5,757 nucleotides of DNA from an uncultured Micrococcus sp. (GTDB lineage: Bacteria; Actinomycetota; Actinomycetes; Actinomycetales; Micrococcaceae), in contig CAMIOJ010000156.1 in the NCBI GenBank assembly GCA_946222435.1, positions 1 to 5,757 on the forward strand, written 5' to 3'. The stretch's first letter is position 1. Every line of letters starts with the position of its first letter. Position numbers and translations under genes: made by a program. Below the pieces are notes generated by a model that saw only the letters and a program-made list of their open reading frames with translations, searched no databases and was not told the DNA's origin. Below are positions 1 through 5,757 of the stretch, in pieces.

Positions 1-14
1 GCCCAGGCACCCGT

Positions 15-2111
15 GTGAGCAAGGGCCCCGGTCGCGTCCCGGCCCTGGATGGCCTGCGCGGCATCGCCGTGCTCTCCGTCCTGGCCTTCCATGCCTGGCC
101 TGCCCTGTTCCCGGGCGGGTTCGTGGGCGTGGACATGTTCTTCGTGCTGTCCGGATTCCTGATCACCGTCGGCCTGGTCCGGCAGATCGACTCCGGCCAC
201 GGTGTGAACCTCGGCTCGTTCTGGATGCGCCGCATCCGCCGCCTGGTCCCCGCGCTCATCCTCGCCCTCGTGGGCTCGACCGCCCTGGCCTGGCTCGCCG
301 TCTCCGAGTTCCCCGCCGGACTGCGGCGCGAATGGCTCGGCGCGCTCACGTACACCAGCAACTGGCTGATGATCCTGGACGGCAACGACTACTTCAATGC
401 CGCCACCCCGCCCCTGTTCGAGCACCTCTGGTCCCTGGCCATCGAGGAGCAGTTCTACGTGGTGTGGCCCCTGCTGATCCTCGGCATCCTGCTGGTCTGC
501 TGGCCCAGGAGGGGCACCGCCCGGTCGGCACGCGGTGCCGACGCCGCGCGCATGGCGATCGTGCTGGCCCTGGCGATCGCCTCCGCCGTGGGCATGGCCG
601 TCGGCCAGCTCTCCGGGGCCCCGCAGACACGCATGTACTTCGGCACGGACACGCACGCCTTCGGCCTGCTGTTCGGTGCCACCGTGGCGCTGGCGATGAC
701 CCATGTGGCCCGCCCGGAGCAGGGCGGCCGCGAGCCGTCCACCGGCGCGTTCCGCACCGTCCTCGCGTGGGCCGGCCTGGCCGTGCTGACCGTGGCCTTC
801 TTCGTGGTGGACGGCACCGCCGCCTACACCTACCTGGGCGTGCTGGCGGCACTGTCCGCCCTCGTGGCCCTGCTGGTCCTGCACGTGGTCCAGGGCCATC
901 GCCGCGACTCGTTCTCCCGCGCCCTGTCCGGGGACTTCCTCGGCTGGTGGGGCCGCCGCTCCTACGGCGCCTACCTATGGCACTGGCCGCTGCTGGTGAT
1001 CATGCGGATCCTCGTCCCGGTGGACGCCCCCGAGTGGATCGAGCCCCTGGCCGCCGGCCTGGTCATCATCCTCACCGCGCTGATCGCCGAGGCCTCCGCC
1101 CGGATCGTGGAGGAGCCGATCCTCCATCACGGCTTCCGCGCCACCTTCCGCTCCTGGGGCGAGGGCATCAAGGCCGCGTGGACCGGCTCCGGCGTGCGCG
1201 CCGGGGGCCGCGGCCGAGCGGGCCGGCGCGCCGCCGGTGCCGGCAGGGCCCTCGTGGCCGTGGGCGCGGCGGCCCTGATCACCGTTCCCGTGGCGGCCGG
1301 CGCCGCCCTGGTGCACTCGCCCAGGGAGACCAAGCTCCAGCAGGAGATCGCCGCCGCCGAGGAGGCCCTCCGCGAGGCCAAGGCCGGGCAGCAGTCCGCC
1401 CTGGCCGAGGCGTCCGCCGCCGCCGAGTCCCGGCGGAAGGAGCAGCAGGAGTCCGGCGGGTCCGGCAGCTCGTCCGAGCCCTCGGACGGCACCGCCGAGC
1501 CCTCCGACGGTGGGTCCGCCCCGCCCTCCGGTGACGAGCTGGGCCTGGGGGACCCGCAGGTCCTGCGCCCGGAGTTCACGGAGCAGGAGCTCGCCGAGTC
1601 CCTGCCGCCGTCCGTGCTGGGCGAGGACATCGCCCTGCTCGGCGACTCCGTGGCCCTGTCCTCCGCCACCGAGCTGCTCAAGCAGATGCCGGGCATCCGC
1701 ATCGAGGCCGAGGTCGGCCACCAGCTCTGGGACGCCGCGGACCAGGTCGAGGAGATGGAGGCCAAGGACGAGCTGCGGCCCATCACCGTGGTGGCCCTCG
1801 GCACCAACGGCGCCACCAAGGACTCGGACTGGGACCGCATCCTCGACTCCCTCGGCGAGGACCGCCTGCTGGTGGTGGTGATCCCGCACGGCCCGCCGGA
1901 GTGGGTCCCGGGCGTCCAGGAGCAGATGACGAAGCTGTCCGAGGCGCACCGCGAACAGGTGGTGGTGGCCGACTGGGACGCCGCCTCGAAGTACGTGCGC
2001 GAGTTCGCCCCGGACAAGGTGCACCCGCGCCAGAACGGGCAGCAGGTGTTCGCCCAGCTGATCCGCCGCACCATCGACGAGCGCCTGGGCGTGGACACCG
2101 CCGAGCGCTGA
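15..2111 (+). CDS. Membrane acyltransferase, AT3 (OafA/OatA-type) fused to an SGNH domain
   Basis: This protein of about 698 residues probably moves an acyl group (usually acetyl) across the membrane onto a surface polysaccharide, peptidoglycan or other glycan. The N-terminal AT3 domain (about 7-370) shows the family landmarks: RVPALDGLRGIAVL at 7-20 with His26, GVDMFFVLSGFLIT at 38-51, a basic FWMRRIRRLVPA at 69-80, HLWSLAIEEQFYVVWP at 137-152, and RSYGAYLWHWPLL at 315-327. I count about ten hydrophobic segments, plus a last one at 411-434 that would export the rest. Then come a charged Ala/Glu-rich, probably coiled-coil stretch (436-478), a Ser/Gly/Pro/Glu linker (479-510), and an SGNH hydrolase-like domain with GDS (Ser545), GTNG (Asn598) and the DKVHP block (Asp667, His670). 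All catalytic-type residues are present. The frame stays open to the window edge and no strong ribosome site precedes GTG 15, so the true start may lie upstream; the conserved RVPALDGLRG so close to this GTG argues that little is missing. The acceptor polymer cannot be read from the sequence. Confidence 0.9.
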   Translation: MSKGPGRVPALDGLRGIAVLSVLAFHAWPALFPGGFVGVDMFFVLSGFLITVGLVRQIDSGHGVNLGSFWMRRIRRLVPALILALVGSTALAWLAVSEFPAGLRREWLGALTYTSNWLMILDGNDYFNAATPPLFEHLWSLAIEEQFYVVWPLLILGILLVCWPRRGTARSARGADAARMAIVLALAIASAVGMAVGQLSGAPQTRMYFGTDTHAFGLLFGATVALAMTHVARPEQGGREPSTGAFRTVLAWAGLAVLTVAFFVVDGTAAYTYLGVLAALSALVALLVLHVVQGHRRDSFSRALSGDFLGWWGRRSYGAYLWHWPLLVIMRILVPVDAPEWIEPLAAGLVIILTALIAEASARIVEEPILHHGFRATFRSWGEGIKAAWTGSGVRAGGRGRAGRRAAGAGRALVAVGAAALITVPVAAGAALVHSPRETKLQQEIAAAEEALREAKAGQQSALAEASAAAESRRKEQQESGGSGSSSEPSDGTAEPSDGGSAPPSGDELGLGDPQVLRPEFTEQELAESLPPSVLGEDIALLGDSVALSSATELLKQMPGIRIEAEVGHQLWDAADQVEEMEAKDELRPITVVALGTNGATKDSDWDRILDSLGEDRLLVVVIPHGPPEWVPGVQEQMTKLSEAHREQVVVADWDAASKYVREFAPDKVHPRQNGQQVFAQLIRRTIDERLGVDTAER

Positions 2112-2169
2112 GGTTCGCAGAGCGGCCGCCTCCGACCGGTCTATCCGGCCGCTCTGCGGACCTCAGCGC
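2105..2169 (+). terminator. Long inverted repeat across the acyltransferase stop codon, possible terminator
   Basis: Arms 2105-2128 and 2146-2169 pair over 24 bp, with one T/G position that would be a wobble in RNA, around a 17-nt loop (2129-2145). The left arm contains the last full codon and the TGA stop of the acyltransferase gene. No T-run follows, so it is not a textbook intrinsic terminator. U-poor hairpin terminators are common in high-GC Actinobacteria, and a role in 3'-end stability is also possible. Confidence 0.5.
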
Positions 2170-2218
2170 CACTGCAGCCCGCATCACCGCCCTACGGAGG
2201 AAGCCCGGGCACATGCGA

Positions 2219-2250
2219 ACGGCCCCTCACCTGCGAAGGTGAGGGGCCGT
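2219..2250. terminator. Bidirectional terminator hairpin between convergent genes
   Basis: A perfect 13-bp inverted repeat (2219-2231 with 2238-2250) encloses a 6-nt loop, TGCGAA. It lies 107 nt after the acyltransferase stop and 51 nt beyond the ino1 stop on the other strand, which is where a shared terminator for convergent genes is expected. T-content after the stem is low in both directions, so the call rests on the strong GC stem, tight loop and position. Confidence 0.7.
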
Positions 2251-2274
2251 CGTCGTGAAGCCCTCGGTGAGGAC

Positions 2275-2294
2275 TCAGGCCGGTGAGGGCCTGA
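2275..2294 (-). terminator. Short hairpin just behind ino1
   Basis: TCAGGCC (2275-2281) and GGCCTGA (2288-2294) form a perfect 7-bp stem with a 6-nt loop, 7 nt past the ino1 stop codon. It could be a first weak terminator or 3'-end stabiliser ahead of the larger hairpin at 2219-2250. No T-run follows on the minus strand, and a stem this short can occur by chance at this GC content. Confidence 0.3.
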
Positions 2295-2301
2295 AGGCGG
2301 G

Positions 2302-3387
2302 TCAGCGCTCGATGTCACCGCGGATGAAGGCCTCCACGAGCTCGTGGGCCTCCTCGTCGTGGTGCTGCACCGGCGGGGACTTCATGAAGTAGGAGGAGGC
2401 CGAGAGGATCGGGCCGCCCACGCCGCGGTCCAGGGCGATCTTCGCGGCGCGCACGGCGTCGATGATCACGCCGGCCGAGTTGGGGGAGTCCCACACCTCG
2501 AGCTTGTACTCGAGGCTGACGGGGGCGTCGCCGAAGTTGCGGCCCTCGAGGCGCACGAAGGCCCACTTGCGGTCGTCGAGCCAGGCCACGTAGTCGGAGG
2601 GACCGATGTGCACGTCGTCCGCCGCGAGCTTCGCGGTGGTGTTGGAGGTGACGGCCTGCGTCTTGGAGATCTTCTTGGACTCCAGGCGCTCGCGCTCGAG
2701 CATGTTCTTGAAGTCCATGTTGCCGCCGACGTTGAGCTGGTACGTGCGGTCCAGGGTGACGCCGCGGTCCTGGAAGAGCTTGGCCATCACGCGGTGGGTG
2801 ATGGTGGCGCCGATCTGGGACTTGATGTCGTCGCCCACGATCGGCACGCCGGCCTCGGTGAACCTGTCCGCCCACTCCTTGGTGCCGGCGATGAACACCG
2901 GCAGGGCGTTGACGAAGGCGACCTTCGCGTCGATCGCGGCCTGCGCGTAGAACCTGTCCGCCTCCTCGGAGCCCACCGGCAGGTAGGAGACGAGCACGTC
3001 CACCTTCGCGTCCTTGAGCGCCTGGGCCACGTCCACAGGCTCCTCGGCGGACTCCTCGATGGTCTCCTTGTAGTACTTGCCGAGGCCGTCCAGGGTGGGG
3101 CCGCGAAGCACCTTCACGCCGGTGTGCGGGACGTCGGCGATCTTGATGGTGTTGTTCTCCGAGGCCAGGATCGCCTCGGAGATGTCCAGGCCGACCTTCG
3201 CCGCATCCACGTCGAACGCGGCCACGAACTCCAGGTCGGACACGTGGTAGTCGCCGAACTGGACGTGCATCAGGCCCGGGACGGTGTCCTCGGGCTTGGC
3301 GTCCTTGTAGTACTCGACGCCCTGGATCAGGGACGTCGCGCAGTTGCCGAGTCCGGCGATCGCGACGCGGATGGGGTTCTTTGCCAC
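2302..3387 (-). CDS. ino1: Inositol-3-phosphate synthase (myo-inositol-1-phosphate synthase)
   Basis: This cytoplasmic NAD-dependent enzyme (EC 5.5.1.4) converts glucose 6-phosphate to 1D-myo-inositol 3-phosphate, the entry step to phosphatidylinositol, PI-mannosides and mycothiol in Actinobacteria. The 361 residues match the usual length of the short actinobacterial form. Visible landmarks are the Rossmann dinucleotide loop AGLGNCATSL at 11-20, an acidic FDVD at 58-61 after the next strand, VSYLPVGSEEADRFYAQA at 133-150, GDDIKSQIGATITH at 185-198 (Lys189 in the conserved catalytic patch), NVGGNMDFKNML at 219-230, and SSYFMKSPP at 331-339. The start is GTG 3387, giving MAKNPIRVAIAG, because AGGAG lies 5 nt upstream. 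The longer reading from 3417 adds ten residues unlike the family and would bury that ribosome site. The gene is transcribed divergently from the GT87 gene and convergently with the acyltransferase gene. It looks intact. Confidence 0.97.
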   Translation of the reverse strand: MAKNPIRVAIAGLGNCATSLIQGVEYYKDAKPEDTVPGLMHVQFGDYHVSDLEFVAAFDVDAAKVGLDISEAILASENNTIKIADVPHTGVKVLRGPTLDGLGKYYKETIEESAEEPVDVAQALKDAKVDVLVSYLPVGSEEADRFYAQAAIDAKVAFVNALPVFIAGTKEWADRFTEAGVPIVGDDIKSQIGATITHRVMAKLFQDRGVTLDRTYQLNVGGNMDFKNMLERERLESKKISKTQAVTSNTTAKLAADDVHIGPSDYVAWLDDRKWAFVRLEGRNFGDAPVSLEYKLEVWDSPNSAGVIIDAVRAAKIALDRGVGGPILSASSYFMKSPPVQHHDEEAHELVEAFIRGDIER

Positions 3388-3392
3388 TTCTT

Positions 3393-3397
3393 CTCCT
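3393..3397 (-). promoter_or_regulatory. Ribosome binding site of ino1
   Basis: AGGAG on the minus strand sits 5 nt before GTG 3387, inside a purine-rich run. It decides the start in favour of the 361-residue protein over the ATG at 3417. Confidence 0.8.
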
Positions 3398-3411
3398 CGA
3401 GGTCTCCCCGG

Positions 3412-3459
3412 GCACACGTGCAGGCGGGCACGCCACGAGGGGCGTACCTGGTTCCCAGG
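3412..3459 (-). repeat. Three short inverted repeats in the ino1 leader region
   Basis: Three small perfect inverted repeats stand in a row between the likely ino1 promoter and its ribosome site: GCAC-AC-GTGC (3412-3421), ACGCC-N6-GGCGT (3430-3445) and CCTGG-TTC-CCAGG (3447-3459). They could fold as leader hairpins, or the last could be an operator half-site pair. Arms are only 4-5 bp, so chance is a serious alternative at this GC content, and no named regulator motif is recognised. Confidence 0.3.
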
Positions 3460-3477
3460 GGTTTTGAGCTTGTATGC

Positions 3478-3483
3478 AGTTTA
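3478..3483 (-). promoter_or_regulatory. Possible -10 element for ino1
   Basis: TAAACT on the minus strand fits the actinobacterial TANNNT pattern and lies in the only AT-richer island of this intergenic region (about 3461-3484). It would place the transcript start near 3471, leaving a leader of about 84 nt. No recognisable -35 box is present at the usual distance. Confidence 0.35.
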
Positions 3484-3527
3484 CGCCCGCCGCGCGTGGG
3501 GGCGGGTCCGGTGACCGGGGCGGTTCC

Positions 3528-3533
3528 TAGGAT
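3528..3533 (+). promoter_or_regulatory. -10 element for a leaderless GT87 transcript
   Basis: TAGGAT fits TANNNT and ends 7 nt before the ATG at 3541, so transcription would start at or within a base of the start codon. No Shine-Dalgarno sequence lies between the two. This arrangement is typical of leaderless genes in Actinobacteria. A clear -35 box is absent, which is common for such promoters. Confidence 0.55.
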
Positions 3534-3540
3534 GGTGGGC

Positions 3541-5265
3541 ATGAGCTCTGAGCCCTCAAAGGCCCCGCGGCCCGCCCGTGCACGCCGTCCTGCGCCGCGC
3601 CGCGCCGCCGCGCCGCAGGATTCGGGCGGTGCGGAGCCGGGCGGCTCCTTCGCCATGGGCGGACAGGAGCGGGGGTCTGCCGTGAGCGCGGTCACCCGTG
3701 CGGCGGAGCCGGAGGCCACGACGACGGCACGCACCTTTGGTGCGCACCTCGCCGAGGAGTGTGGTCGGGCGAGCGGATCTGCCGGGACCGACCGTGCCCG
3801 GGTCGGCGACCGAGCCGACGTCGGGACGGCTGCGGGCGGCGGCGAGGGTCGGTTCTCCCTGCCGGGCGGCCTGGCCGCCAACGGCTGGGGCCGGGGCACC
3901 GGGGCGTGGGCGTCCCCGGTGGCGCTGACCGCGCTGCTGGTGGGGCTGGCCGCTGTGGCGACCGTGCTGCAGAAGGCCCCCTGCCTGGTGCGCGGCTGGG
4001 GCGCCCCGAACGTGTACCTGGCCGGCTGCTACTCGGACTGGGCGGCGCTCTACGGCGGGCGCGGGTTCGCGGACAACGCGTGGGCACCGTTCGCGGCCGG
4101 CTCGAACTTCGAGTACCCGGTGCTGATGAGCCTGGTGGCCTCCGTGGCCGCGCAGATCACCCAGTGGGTGCCGGACGGCGGCAGCGAGACCCTCGCGTTC
4201 TGGCTGGTCAACGGCGTGTTCGTGGTGGGGCTGTGGGCCGCGACCGCGGTGCTGACGGTGCGGATGGCCGGGCGGCGCTGGTGGGACGGGCTCATGGTGG
4301 CCGTGGCCCCGGGCATGATCCTGGCGAGCACCATCAACTGGGACATGTGGGCGGTGGCCCTGATGGCCTGGGGCATGTACGTGTGGGCGCGGTCCAAGCC
4401 GGGCTGGGCCGGCGTGCTGTTCGGGCTCGGGGCGGCCATGAAGATCTACCCGCTGCTGATCCTCGGGCCCCTGCTGATCCTGGCGGTGCGGTCGCGGAGG
4501 TTCGGGCCGTTCCTCAAGGCCCTGGCCGGCACCGTGGGTGCGTGGCTGGCGGTGAACCTGCCGCTGATGCTGACCAACGTCGAGGCGTGGAAGGTGTTCT
4601 TCACCTTCTCCTCCGAGCGCGGTCCGGGCCTGTCCAGCGTGTGGCACGCCTGGGACGTGATGGCCCCGGACCTCGGGGGCCGGTACATCCCGGAGGAGTC
4701 GCTGTCCCTGGTGGTCTACGGGGTGTTCGCCGTGTGGTGCGCCGTAGTGTTCCTGCTGGGCGTGCTGGCCAAGCACCCACCGCGGCTGGCGCAGCTGACG
4801 TTCCTGGTGGTGGCCGGCTTCGTGCTGACCAACAAGGTGTACTCCCCGCAGTTCGTGATCTGGCTGATCCCGCTGATGGCCCTGGCCCTGCCGCGCTGGA
4901 AGGACTTCTGGGTGTGGCAGGTGATCGAGGCCCTGCACTTCTTCGCCGTGTGGATGTACCTGGCCAAGGGGTCCTCCGGCTCCGAGCCGCAGCACTCCCT
5001 GGACGACTCCGTGTACGTGCTGGCGATCCTCGCGCACATGGTGGCCGTCCTCTGGCTGTGCGGCCGCGTGGTGGTGGAGATGTTCGCCCCGCGGCACGAC
5101 CTGGTGCGGCAGTCGGCTGGCGGCGGTGGTGGCCTGGAGGGTGCGGGTCTGAATGCCACCGGCCGCGACGGCGCCGGACCGTCTGCTCCGGGGGCTGCTC
5201 CGACTCGCGTGGACCTGGACGCGGACCCGCTGGCCGGCGCTCTCCGCGACGCCCCGCGGCGCTGA
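3541..5265 (+). CDS. GT87 (DUF2029) polytopic membrane glycosyltransferase
   Basis: The 574-residue protein belongs to the GT-C class, whose known members transfer mannose or related sugars from polyprenyl-phosphate donors on the outer face of the membrane (PimE of mycobacteria is a GT87 example). Donor and acceptor are unknown here. About 11-12 hydrophobic segments run from 125 to 511. Family-type motifs are CYSDWAALYGGRGF at 163-176 in the first outer loop (Asp166 is the likely catalytic-type acid), FEYPVL at 190-195, INWDMWAVAL at 265-274, GLGAAMKIYPLLILGP at 295-310, and LTNKVYSPQFVIWLIP at 429-444. The ends are unusual: residues 1-120 are hydrophilic, Ala/Arg/Gly-rich and probably disordered, as is the Gly/Ala-rich tail from about 525. 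Both tails use less biased codons than the body. I chose ATG 3541 because TAGGAT ends 7 nt upstream, fitting a leaderless start. GTG 3682 (codon 48), with AGGAG 12 nt upstream, is an alternative giving 527 residues. In-frame sequence before 3541 is antisense to ino1 and not coding. The gene diverges from ino1. Confidence 0.88.
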   Translation: MSSEPSKAPRPARARRPAPRRAAAPQDSGGAEPGGSFAMGGQERGSAVSAVTRAAEPEATTTARTFGAHLAEECGRASGSAGTDRARVGDRADVGTAAGGGEGRFSLPGGLAANGWGRGTGAWASPVALTALLVGLAAVATVLQKAPCLVRGWGAPNVYLAGCYSDWAALYGGRGFADNAWAPFAAGSNFEYPVLMSLVASVAAQITQWVPDGGSETLAFWLVNGVFVVGLWAATAVLTVRMAGRRWWDGLMVAVAPGMILASTINWDMWAVALMAWGMYVWARSKPGWAGVLFGLGAAMKIYPLLILGPLLILAVRSRRFGPFLKALAGTVGAWLAVNLPLMLTNVEAWKVFFTFSSERGPGLSSVWHAWDVMAPDLGGRYIPEESLSLVVYGVFAVWCAVVFLLGVLAKHPPRLAQLTFLVVAGFVLTNKVYSPQFVIWLIPLMALALPRWKDFWVWQVIEALHFFAVWMYLAKGSSGSEPQHSLDDSVYVLAILAHMVAVLWLCGRVVVEMFAPRHDLVRQSAGGGGGLEGAGLNATGRDGAGPSAPGAAPTRVDLDADPLAGALRDAPRR

Positions 5266-5272
5266 GCGCGGG
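5253..5272. terminator. Weak hairpin at the convergent GT87/small-gene junction
   Basis: CCCGCG (5253-5258) pairs with CGCGGG (5267-5272) around an 8-nt loop that contains the GT87 TGA stop. A competing 5-bp stem (GCGGG 5268-5272 with CCCGC 5276-5280) overlaps it. The two convergent stop codons are only 23 bp apart, so any terminator must overlap coding sequence. There is no T-run, and such stems are frequent by chance in this composition. Confidence 0.25.
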
Positions 5273-5288
5273 CGTCCCGCCGGATCGC

Positions 5289-5678
5289 TCAGGCGAAGTC
5301 CCAGCGGTGCACCGGGCAGCCGGGGTCGGGTTCGACGCCGCTCTGCTCGACATCGTCGTCGCCGCCCCGGGCCGGGACCACTCCCGCCTGCGTGGCCGGG
5401 TCCACTCCCGCCTGCGAACGGGCACCGGGGCAGTCGCAGCGGGCACCCGAGGCGAGGGTCGCCGCCTTCATCTGCTCACGCCAGATCGCGTTGGGGTCGT
5501 CCTGCTCATCGGCCCGCACGGGGACATTCCGCTCCGGGGCGTCGGCATCGGCGTGCGGGTGGCCCACGGCGTCCCGATCCCGGTTGAATCCCATGCGCAC
5601 GATCCACCAGCCGGCCAGGGTCCAGCCGATCATCAGGGCCACTCCCACGGCCACCACGATCCAGATCTGCGCGTCCAT
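5289..5678 (-). CDS. Small single-pass membrane protein of unknown function
   Basis: I do not recognise a family for this 129-residue protein. Residues 4-27 form one strong hydrophobic helix directly at the N-terminus, followed by VRMGFNRDRD; the positive charges after the helix suggest an N-out anchor with the rest in the cytoplasm. The remainder is polar and acidic with no second helix. Three cysteines lie late in the chain, as CDC at 81-83 and GCPVH at 120-124, and with His124 they could bind a metal or form a disulfide. A two-copy 8-residue repeat (QAGVDPAT, QAGVVPAR) lies between the cysteine clusters. The start ATG 5678 is supported by AGGAG 10 nt upstream. The gene runs convergently with the GT87 gene and probably follows another minus-strand gene whose end is cut by the window. 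Confidence 0.7.
   Translation of the reverse strand: MDAQIWIVVAVGVALMIGWTLAGWWIVRMGFNRDRDAVGHPHADADAPERNVPVRADEQDDPNAIWREQMKAATLASGARCDCPGARSQAGVDPATQAGVVPARGGDDDVEQSGVEPDPGCPVHRWDFA
5378..5416 (-). repeat. Two-copy direct repeat, 24-nt period, inside the small membrane protein gene
   Basis: The 15-mer CCACTCCCGCCTGCG occurs exactly at 5378-5392 and 5402-5416. The 24-nt period equals eight codons, so it keeps frame and encodes the QAGVDPAT/QAGVVPAR pair. It looks like a recent in-frame tandem duplication that could vary in copy number between strains. Confidence 0.75.
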
Positions 5679-5688
5679 CCCGGGACTG

Positions 5689-5693
5689 CTCCT
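5689..5693 (-). promoter_or_regulatory. Ribosome binding site of the small membrane protein gene
   Basis: AGGAG on the minus strand, within GCGAGGAGC, lies 10 nt before ATG 5678. It supports that start although the frame is open further upstream, where the translation becomes Arg-rich and unlike a real protein. Confidence 0.65.
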
Positions 5694-5706
5694 CGCTCTC
5701 GCACCC

Positions 5707-5757
5707 TCACACCGGCCACTGCGCCGACGGCACCACCGTATCCGCGGCGCCCACCTT
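5707..5757 (-). CDS. Probable C-terminal end of an unidentified gene (partial)
   Basis: On the minus strand one frame reads KVGAADTVVPSAQWPV and stops at TGA (5707-5709). Fifteen of its 16 codons end in G or C, as expected for coding sequence here, whereas the other two frames across the same bases do not show this. The stop is 28 nt before the small membrane protein gene, so the two may be co-transcribed. Sixteen residues are too few to name a product, and a chance open frame is possible at this GC content. Confidence 0.4.
   Translation of the reverse strand, partial: KVGAADTVVPSAQWPV

Noticed and set aside
332..1534. 400-codon plus-strand frame inside the acyltransferase gene, and several minus-strand frames over 394-2214
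   Set aside because: The translations are Arg/Pro/Gly-rich with no domain or membrane pattern. They are shadow frames produced by the strong G/C third-position bias of the real gene.
3388..3417. Ten-codon N-terminal extension of ino1 starting at ATG 3417
   Set aside because: The added residues do not resemble the family N-terminus, and the AGGAG site directly ahead of GTG 3387 fits the shorter protein.
3415..3420. CACGTG palindrome in the ino1 leader as a regulator site
   Set aside because: A 6-bp palindrome is expected by chance, and no bacterial regulator site I can name is extended around it here.
3464..3469. TTGAGC as a -35 box for the plus strand
   Set aside because: No -10-like hexamer lies 16-19 nt downstream, and it is far too distant from TAGGAT at 3528.
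2344..3540. Long plus-strand open frame upstream of the GT87 start, continuous with it
   Set aside because: It is antisense to ino1, whose product is unmistakable. The translation is Val/Gly/His/Leu-rich low complexity, typical of the mirror frame of a high-GC gene, and shares no feature with GT87 proteins.
3556..5097. 513-codon minus-strand frame opposite the GT87 gene
   Set aside because: It encodes a His/Gln/Gly/Pro-rich chain without recognisable motifs, while the plus strand encodes a coherent multi-pass membrane protein with family motifs.

Overview
The window is very GC-rich, with almost every codon in the long genes ending in G or C. Its gene content points to a high-GC actinobacterium. 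The myo-inositol-1-phosphate synthase, the GT-C glycosyltransferase and the leaderless-type start favour Actinobacteria, and the base composition and protein style fit the Micrococcaceae (Micrococcus-like). The genus is inference only.

Layout. (1) 15-2111, plus: a two-domain membrane acyltransferase (AT3 membrane domain plus C-terminal extracytoplasmic SGNH domain, OafA/OatA type) that probably O-acylates a cell-envelope polymer; its 5' end lies at the window edge. (2) 2105-2301: an intergenic stretch dominated by hairpins. A 24-bp inverted repeat overlaps the acyltransferase stop codon, a compact 13-bp stem probably serves as terminator for both convergent genes, and a 7-bp hairpin sits just behind the next gene. 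(3) 2302-3387, minus: ino1, inositol-3-phosphate synthase. (4) 3388-3540: a 153-bp divergent promoter region with an AT-richer island, short inverted repeats in the ino1 leader, and a -10 box placed for a leaderless transcript of the next gene. (5) 3541-5265, plus: a GT87 (DUF2029) polytopic membrane glycosyltransferase with long disordered tails. (6) 5289-5678, minus, convergent: a small single-pass membrane protein with cysteines near its C-terminus. (7) 5707-5757, minus: probably the last 16 codons of another gene.

Together the window holds envelope-related housekeeping genes. Ino1 makes the inositol phosphate used for phosphatidylinositol, PI-mannosides and mycothiol. The GT87 protein is of the class that uses polyprenyl-phosphate sugars outside the membrane, and the acyltransferase decorates surface polymers. 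From memory, ino1 and a GT87 gene also lie a few genes apart in mycobacteria (near ponA and rpsF); here they are direct divergent neighbours. I see no mobile element, CRISPR array, tRNA or rRNA, and no convincing undescribed system. The points most worth a second look are the hairpin over the acyltransferase stop codon, the abrupt change in codon use in both tails of the GT87 gene, and the small Cys-bearing membrane protein.
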